Source of the DNA: Paratinospora sagittata
Taxonomy: Eukaryota > Streptophyta > Magnoliopsida > Ranunculales > Menispermaceae
Assembly: GCA_035771175.1 (NCBI GenBank)
Contig: CM069593.1
Span: forward strand, 42,717,741-42,781,740
Direction: 5' to 3'
Length of the DNA stretch: 64,000 nucleotides
Within the stretch, counting starts at the first letter, position 1. Every line of letters begins with the position of its first letter. The notes under the pieces are model-generated. The model saw only the letters and a list, made by a program, of their open reading frames with translations, made no database searches and was not told the origin of the DNA. Made by a program: the position numbers and the translations under genes. This document shows positions 58,336 through 64,000 of this stretch, in pieces.

Positions 58336-59328
58336 AGTTCTTATTATTTTCACTCACCTTTCTTATCTCTCGACTCACCTCATATAAAAATTAAAAAAAC
58401 ATAAAAAAAAAAAAATTTACATAAAGTTACCAAAAATAATAAATATTAAACTCCTTAAACCCTCTCACTTCTCTCTTCACCCACCCACTCTCTACCTTAA
58501 ACCTTTTAACCTTTCAACTCTTGAACTCATCTCAATCTTCAATCTTATCATTTTCTTGTATTTTTTAAATCAAAAGCATACATTTCTATCACTTTCACCA
58601 TTTTGAAGTATTTTTTTTAACAAAAGTATATCCAAATAAAAAAAGGGGCAAAAATGAATTTCGAAGCTTAGAAAAATAGCTCTCGGATTAGGTGTATCCG
58701 ATCTTGCGTGGGAAGACAGATTCAGTATGTCCGACCCTAACAGGACAAACATATCTCATTTGTTCAGCTCATCAGGATCGGACAAAAAAGAAAACTAAAA
58801 ATTAAAAAATGCATTGTCCGACCCACTAGGGTCGGACGTTTACGATTCTAGTGCGCGAAATGGGTTTTTGAAACCTATCTTCGCCGCCTCATTCTACCAT
58901 TTTAACCCTTTTTTTTGTATGAAAACATTCAAATCCAACAATGTAGCATTAAAATCAACTTAGAATATTTAAAAATCATGATTTACTTACCGATTTGTGA
59001 TCAAAGATTGCACTTAAATCACTTTGAGTTCGAGCCCTCCAAAACCCGATTTTTTCACAAGATTTCGCGTCGTTATTGCTCACAAATCTTCCTAACGGTG
59101 TTCTAACTCTTTGAATGATTGAAAAACTTAAAGAAATGGTGAATCAATGGTGAAGATAAGAGAATAAATGAGAGAGAGGGAATGGGTTTAGGGCATTGGG
59201 GTGAAAAGGGTAGAACGAAAATTTAGGTAGGTGAAGAGAGAAGAAATGATTGATTTTAAGTTTTCATGTGGATGAAGAGAGTAAATGGGTGAAGAGATAG
59301 GAAATGGTGGGTAAAAATAGCCGGACCC
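58336..59328. mobile_element. MULE-derived MITE (about 1 kb)
   Basis: The left end (TATTTTCACTCACCTTTCTT then ATCTCTCGACTCACC) is the imperfect reverse complement of the right end (GAAGAGATAGGAAATGGTGG then GTAAAAATAGCCGGACCC). The right end matches the MULE right end at 14730-14773 (GAAGAGATAGGAAATGTGGG, AAAATAGCC). Inside are the same GTCCGACC/GGTCGGAC motifs as at 14040-14300. No transposase, so it is a deletion derivative of the same family. A 9 bp TSD was not identified. Confidence 0.7.
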
Positions 59329-59441
59329 ATGAAGAAATCTTGAGGATGGACTATATTAAGTTATATATAGTCCATTGGCCAGGGGTGTGAGGTAGGGGTG
59401 TCGACGGTTCGATTTTGAAAAGACGCATTCCCTTCACAATT

Positions 59442-59490
59442 TTTTTTTAAAGTGGAAGGAAAAAGACGTCTTCCCTTCCACTTTAAAAAA
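59442..59490. repeat. Hairpin-forming inverted repeat
   Basis: TTTTTTTAAAGTGGAAGG and CCTTCCACTTTAAAAAA are complementary arms around a short centre containing AAGACGTCTT, itself palindromic. Confidence 0.75.
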
Positions 59491-60057
59491 TTTCATCTTC
59501 GCGCCGACGTGGCGCTTGTTTGGCGTGCTGACTGTGCAATGAACAGTAAAATGTGGCAAATATGACATTATTTTTTAGGGGATGACATTTGTAAAATTAT
59601 TGTTTTTTTGAAGGATAATCATGTCAAAAGCCCCACATATGAGTGATCAAGATAGTACTGTAAGCCATGGCATTTAGCCCTTGGTATCTGCTCCTTGCAA
59701 CATTCAATTTAAAAATAGTTTTTTACAGTTATCATTTTTAATTGATTCACAATTTTTAAATTTATGTTCAGTATCATACTCAAGATTTGTTTTCAAAACT
59801 CACAAACAAGGAAAACTTGTATGGTTTGTTTAATATTTCATACAAATCAAGTAGAGAAAAACTTATGCGATTCTCATTAAGTACAAGAAAAACTCAAAAA
59901 ATAACATTTATATATTTTTTTGACAATAAGTCATTTTTTCAACATTTTTCTAAAAACAATTTTTAAATCCTATCAAACCAAACAAATTTTTTATAATTTT
60001 TATTTTTAAATACAGAAAAGTGGACACAACCTAAGCTTCTCAAGTGTCAGATACATT

Positions 60058-60153
60058 GAAGTCCAGCTTTGGCCGCCTTTGAATTGAAGTCCAGCTTTGG
60101 CCGCCTTTGAATTGAAGTCCAGCTTTGGCCGCCTTTGAATTGAAGTCCAGCTT
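60058..60153 (+). repeat. 28 bp tandem repeat, 3.4 copies
   Basis: Unit starts GAAGTCCAGCTTTGGCCGCC and ends TTTGAATT. Three identical copies at 60058-60141 and a partial fourth to 60153. Perfect identity points to recent expansion. Confidence 0.92.
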
Positions 60154-61000
60154 GCCCTGAAAAGAAGGGGTAAGTTGCGCCCAAAGGTGGGCTTAATTGA
60201 TAAGATAAGATGATCACAGGTCCACAACGCTCTAAGCAAAGTCAAATTTTGAGTTATGCCAATAGTCTTTAGCAAGGTAGATAACTCTACGTTTCATGCC
60301 TCATCTATAGAGGTATGGTGGGAGTATTATTCAGATATGAGTGGTGTTCACTAACACAATATACCCTGCCTAAGTATTAGGGCAACCCATCTTCATACCT
60401 ATTTTCTATTACACAAAAAAAAAATGAAAACGTGCAACTGAACGGCAGTGAATCCCCCAAAAAAGCCAGCTTAGCTACCCAGATCGAGTTAAACTCAAAA
60501 GGTGGTCTCATACATGCATGTGCGTACTACCTGCAACTCCGGTACCATAATATTCATAGGTCTATTTGGTATAACTTTATTATAGCTTATAACTTTTATA
60601 CAAGTACTTATGAAAAACTACTTATAAAAAAAATAGTTGATATGTTGTTTGGCCAATATATTTGAAAAGTGCTTGTAGTATTTATTGTAATATTTAAAAA
60701 AGAATTTTATGATTAAAGAAGATTTGATAGCAGAGGCATAATAGAAAAGTCCATTTTTCCATTTCTGCTTACAAAATCTGTAAATTTATTTGTGATTCTT
60801 CATAAAAACATAAAACTTCAGAACATCTAATAATTGTAAATAATTTCTAATCTTCCAAACAACTAAAAACTGGGTAATACATTAGCTTCCTCTGAAAAGC
60901 AGAGGAGTCCAATCAAATCTACAATGAAACAACAACTGTAAAAGTCACAAAAGGTAGGAAAAAAAGTGGCCATAACTCACAACCGTATGGTTAATTTTTA

Positions 61001-61347
61001 CACTAGAATATTACATTAACAAATAGATTTTCCATTTTTTTCTGTATTCTCATCACCTCGGCTACTAAATATCACATACATACAATATATCCCTGCCCTC
61101 TTACTTGCCTCCTAATCGCTCTTGTTTCTGACCAAACACTAAGGCCAAACGATATCTCAAATTCCCTCTGCCTTTGATCAAGCAATAAGATAAATGAAAA
61201 TTTGTACCTGTTTCTGGCACACCGAAACGAGAGTAAAATTGTAGGCAAGTTCATCATAATACAAGCTGTTTTGTCCCTGCGAGCGGGCAGGTTGCTGCAG
61301 GGAAAACAACACAGCAAATACTGGAGTAACATGTGAATGAAAGAATT
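61001..61347 (-). other. Probable KEG 3' UTR
   Basis: Follows the KEG stop on the minus strand. It is less AT-rich than the DNA beyond it. The open frame at 61072-61332 has no KEG-like content. The poly(A) site was not pinned down. Confidence 0.4.
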
Positions 61348-62577
61348 CTATGAAATCTCATTAGAGTTCTCATCAAGAAGAATATCAGCAGGATCTCCAA
61401 TCCATAACCTCCCTTCTCTCCATTGAAACCTTATTCTTAACTTACCATTAGCATCCACACCAACCACTACCCCTTTACTTGCATGTGTTTCCATTCCCCA
61501 ACCCCAACGTGGCGTCACCAATCCATTTCTAATCTTCACTTTATCGCCAACCATAAATGGTCTCACCCTTTCCATCTCCCATGACTTGCATACCCAAAGC
61601 CTCTCCATAAAGCAAAAAGAGACCCGAAGTTCACCATCTTCAATCCTATGTACAACACCAATACTTAAGCGGTTCACCTCGCCCCACTGATGCACCGGTG
61701 TTGCTACGGACTCCTTTACCTTAACCCAGTCTCCTATTCGGAGCTCCTCTTCCTCTACCTTCTCCACCTCTGCTGGGTCCAGCATCCACGCTTTTGATCC
61801 CACGGGAGTGTAAATTCTTAGCTTTCCGTCTGCATCAATTGAAGATATTGTTCCCACACTTGCATGGCTGTGCCCTGACCAGCCAAACCTTGGCTGCTTC
61901 ACGGATATCTTTACTTTCACTCGTTGCCCTACCACAAGCGCATTAGCTTTTTCAAGTTGGGAAGATGGGCCCACCCATCTCTCTTGCTCCCCGCAGAATC
62001 CGACAAGGACATTACCATCCCATTCATCTCCTTCGTATCCTATTCCTTGCACAATGCCAATGCTCCCGGGCAAAACGGATTTCCAACCATTTGCTTCGTT
62101 TTTCAATCTCACCCACTCTCCCATTTCAAACATCTCCTCTACCTCAAGATCTGCAGGGTCACCTCTCCACAGCCCAGGCACACCAAAAAATGCCACCCGT
62201 ACTTCACCATCAGAGTGTACACCTGTTATGACACCTCTTGAATTGGCATGTGCCCCTCTCCAGCCCCACCTGGGCTCGACTAGCCCAGCACGAAAACAGA
62301 CATGTTGCCCTATTTTTAAGCATGCAACCTTTTCTATATCGGTGTAGTGAGTCATCCACCTCCCTTTGCGAAAACAACATGCTAGCTCTAAGTATCCAGT
62401 ATCTAGTATGCTAGCCACCACCCCTAAACTTTCTTTTCCAATATTATTCCAGTCATAACTGGGTCGAGTCCCATTGCTTGGCTTCAAACGAACCCAATCT
62501 CCAACTTCAAATCCCGGGAGTCGTTCTGCATCTCCAGGAGAAACTTTCCATAGGCCAACTCTTCCAGCCACCCGCAC
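61348..62577 (-). CDS. KEG: KEG last exon
   Basis: 1,230 nt, 409 codons plus stop. The acceptor GCGTAG precedes GTGCGG, so it starts with Val and continues from the previous exon; the GTG is not a start codon. Encodes about six HERC2-like repeats. Confidence 0.95.
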   Translation of the reverse strand: MRVAGRVGLWKVSPGDAERLPGFEVGDWVRLKPSNGTRPSYDWNNIGKESLGVVASILDTGYLELACCFRKGRWMTHYTDIEKVACLKIGQHVCFRAGLVEPRWGWRGAHANSRGVITGVHSDGEVRVAFFGVPGLWRGDPADLEVEEMFEMGEWVRLKNEANGWKSVLPGSIGIVQGIGYEGDEWDGNVLVGFCGEQERWVGPSSQLEKANALVVGQRVKVKISVKQPRFGWSGHSHASVGTISSIDADGKLRIYTPVGSKAWMLDPAEVEKVEEEELRIGDWVKVKESVATPVHQWGEVNRLSIGVVHRIEDGELRVSFCFMERLWVCKSWEMERVRPFMVGDKVKIRNGLVTPRWGWGMETHASKGVVVGVDANGKLRIRFQWREGRLWIGDPADILLDENSNEIS

Positions 62578-64000
62578 CTACGCAGCAATAACCAGAATTG
62601 ATGATTAAATAAAAGTGAGCTTATGACTTGAGACAATAGTATTATAGTAGTGGCAAAAAGACCATTAAAATTAACATACATAGTAACAAGGTTGAAAATC
62701 CAATTCACCCTAAACTTCGGTCCCTTAGAATTCGGAATTCATAATGGGAAGTCCAATTCTACATGGAGAAGTACAAGAATTCTTTTTAAATGTCATAAAA
62801 GTTTATGTTTTTTTTTAGATATGTTGAAACTAACACAATTATATAAAAAAAAAAAGTCATTAAATCATGAAAATATAATGCTAAAAGAAAGATTTGTAAT
62901 GTCTATATTTTACTAAATGCATATTGCATGAGAAACAAGGTATTTTATGACTTGCATGCTTAACATATATAGGAGATATATGGATTAATTACACAGTTTA
63001 TATATTACATGTCCATTTTCATTTAAAATTAGAGTTTTGTAAAGCTTATGTTCCTTCTTCCTCTAGTGACTTTTAGTTTCTATCCATTCGTATGAATTTG
63101 TATCTCAATCTCACAAAATTCTAATCTTTTTGGATATATTTGATTATCTTCCAAAAAAAAGTTGAAGTTAGCATTAATTTTTTATTTTTTTTTACTTTGT
63201 GTTTGAAAGTTAAAAATACTAAATGATTTTTTGAGTTTTACAAGTTATTTCGATATTTCACCTCACTTCGATGGAATTTTGCAATAAGTCAATTACATTT
63301 AATTTGTATTTTGATGACTGAAAAATCAATAAAATTCGACGAAAATTTGGAGAATTATATTGGATTTTCATTCCAAGCATACTAAGGAGATTTAAGTAAA
63401 GAAAAGAACCAATGCTCACATTCAACGTTCCATCCATGTCTATCCTTGCGATCTTCCCAATGGTAGCCGGGGTTTCATTTGACCATCCTAGGCGTGGCTG
63501 AGAAACAGATGGTGCCATATGAATCTCTTGTCCCACTTCAAAAGGAGGCACCTTCTCCATGTCTGTGACAGAGCAGCAAAAGGGCTTGCTTCTGAAGCAA
63601 AAGGCAACACCCATATCCCCATCCTCTTCCAGGCAATGAATTACTCCAATGCTGTTCCGTGTAACATCCTCCCAACCATATTTTGGAGATGAGACTGAAG
63701 TCTTCACCCTGACCCAATCCCCAACCTGTTCATGTTGAAATAGATAACATAGAAGCATAAGAAGAAAAAAAACTCAAGTCGTGACTCATGAGCTGATTAT
63801 ATTCATTAACAAGTATAAGAACGCATAACTAGTGTACCTTGAAATCCTCAACCTTCTCCATGTCAGAAGGATCAGCTTGCCAAGGAATGGGTCGATTTGG
63901 TATTTCAATAATCAACAAACCATCATTTTCAATCTCAGTTATTCTTCCGACACTATGGTGTGTCTCGCCACCCCATGCATACCTTGGCTCCGCAACAGAT
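61348..64000 (-). CDS. KEG: E3 ubiquitin ligase KEG, C-terminal part (3' end of gene)
   Basis: Three exons on the minus strand: 64000-63838 (partial), 63725-63420 and 62577-61348, all joined in phase 0, giving about 565 residues to the stop. They form a series of about nine repeats with the pattern VGDWVRVK...YGWEDVTR.SIGV...V.FCF....W....DMEKV, alternating with VGQ.V......PR.GW...THAS.G.I..ID.DG.L, ending GDPADILLDENSNEIS. This is the HERC2-like repeat region of KEEP ON GOING, a plant RING-kinase-ankyrin-HERC2-like ligase with about 12 such repeats. In Arabidopsis KEG acts at the trans-Golgi/early endosome and targets ABI5 for degradation in abscisic acid signalling. RING, kinase and ankyrin parts lie off the right edge. 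No break is seen in the exons. Confidence 0.95.
62578..63419 (-). other. KEG last intron (842 bp)
   Basis: GT-AG intron with AT-rich content and no element recognised with confidence. 63290-63350 has AAATTCGACGAAAATTTGG-like wording also seen near 48040-48190. Confidence 0.8.
63420..63725 (-). CDS. KEG: KEG internal exon
   Basis: 306 nt, 102 codons, two HERC2-like repeats (VGDWVRVKTSVSSPKYGW, then FEVGQEIHM...QPRLGW). Acceptor ATGAACAG, donor GTGAGC. Confidence 0.94.
63838..64000 (-). CDS. KEG: KEG internal exon, cut by window edge
   Basis: Reads VAEPRYAWGGETHHSVGRIT and ends DPSDMEKVEDFK; donor GTACAC at 63837. It continues beyond 64000. Confidence 0.93.

Larger units (their letters stand above)
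59329..61000. other. Intergenic DNA between KEG and the Nudix gene
   Basis: No gene. Holds an inverted repeat at 59442-59490, a 28 bp tandem repeat at 60058-60153, and a possible MITE start (GGTCTATTTGGTATAAC) near 60558. The remainder is AT-rich. Confidence 0.5.

Noticed and set aside
60058..60153. Tandem repeat considered as a CRISPR-like array
   Set aside because: Units are contiguous without spacers and the genome is a plant's.
61924..62347. Several overlapping plus-strand frames of 88-105 codons
   Set aside because: They are antisense to the KEG last exon, which encodes recognisable HERC2-like repeats.
62485..62577. GTG at 62577 as a start codon giving a 409-residue protein
   Set aside because: An AG acceptor lies directly before it and the previous KEG exon joins in phase, so this is an exon start, not a translation start.

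Overview
The window looks like nuclear DNA of a flowering plant, most probably a eudicot. It is AT-rich, has GT-AG introns, carries three plant-type host genes (an ARGOS/OSR protein, a plant Nudix hydrolase and the E3 ligase KEG), and is otherwise filled with plant transposable elements of most major classes. The species cannot be told from the sequence alone.

Layout. 1-6129: the 3' part of a decayed Ty3/gypsy chromovirus (Tekay/Del type; RT, RNase H, integrase, chromodomain, 3' LTR), its integrase broken by a head-to-head cluster of SINE-like copies. 6130-9992: two further long LTR pieces of the same broad class on the minus strand, chained end to end. 9993-14773: a minus-strand Mutator-like (MULE) transposase pseudogene split by a 2.8 kb non-coding insertion with a 7 bp target-site duplication. 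14774-23204: intergenic DNA with SINEs, a fold-back MITE and a neat 1.3 kb internally deleted Ty1/copia element with both LTRs, PBS, PPT and TSD. 23205-23477 (minus): an intact single-exon ARGOS/OSR organ-size gene with TATA box and an overlapping upstream ORF. 23650-35520: intergenic, with a three-copy SINE family, MITEs, a local tandem duplication and a scrap of gypsy protease.

35521-57605 (minus): a complete four-exon Nudix hydrolase gene (187 codons plus stop) stretched over 22 kb by three introns of 5.4, 4.8 and 11.3 kb, all loaded with repeats. Intron 1 holds a nested stack: an RTE-type LINE, interrupted by a Tekay-like LTR piece, itself interrupted by a 5'-truncated L1 LINE with a 13 bp target-site duplication. 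57606-61000: intergenic, with a MULE-derived MITE related to the MULE at 10-14.8 kb. 61348-64000 (minus): the 3' end of the KEEP ON GOING (KEG) gene, three exons encoding about nine C-terminal HERC2-like repeats, running off the right edge.

The three host genes all lie on the minus strand but have no evident functional link. No operon, CRISPR array, tRNA or rRNA gene was seen. The most notable items are the TE-inflated Nudix gene with its nested intron, the SINE fold-back cluster, the unclassified 2.8 kb insertion, and the overlapping uORF on the ARGOS gene.
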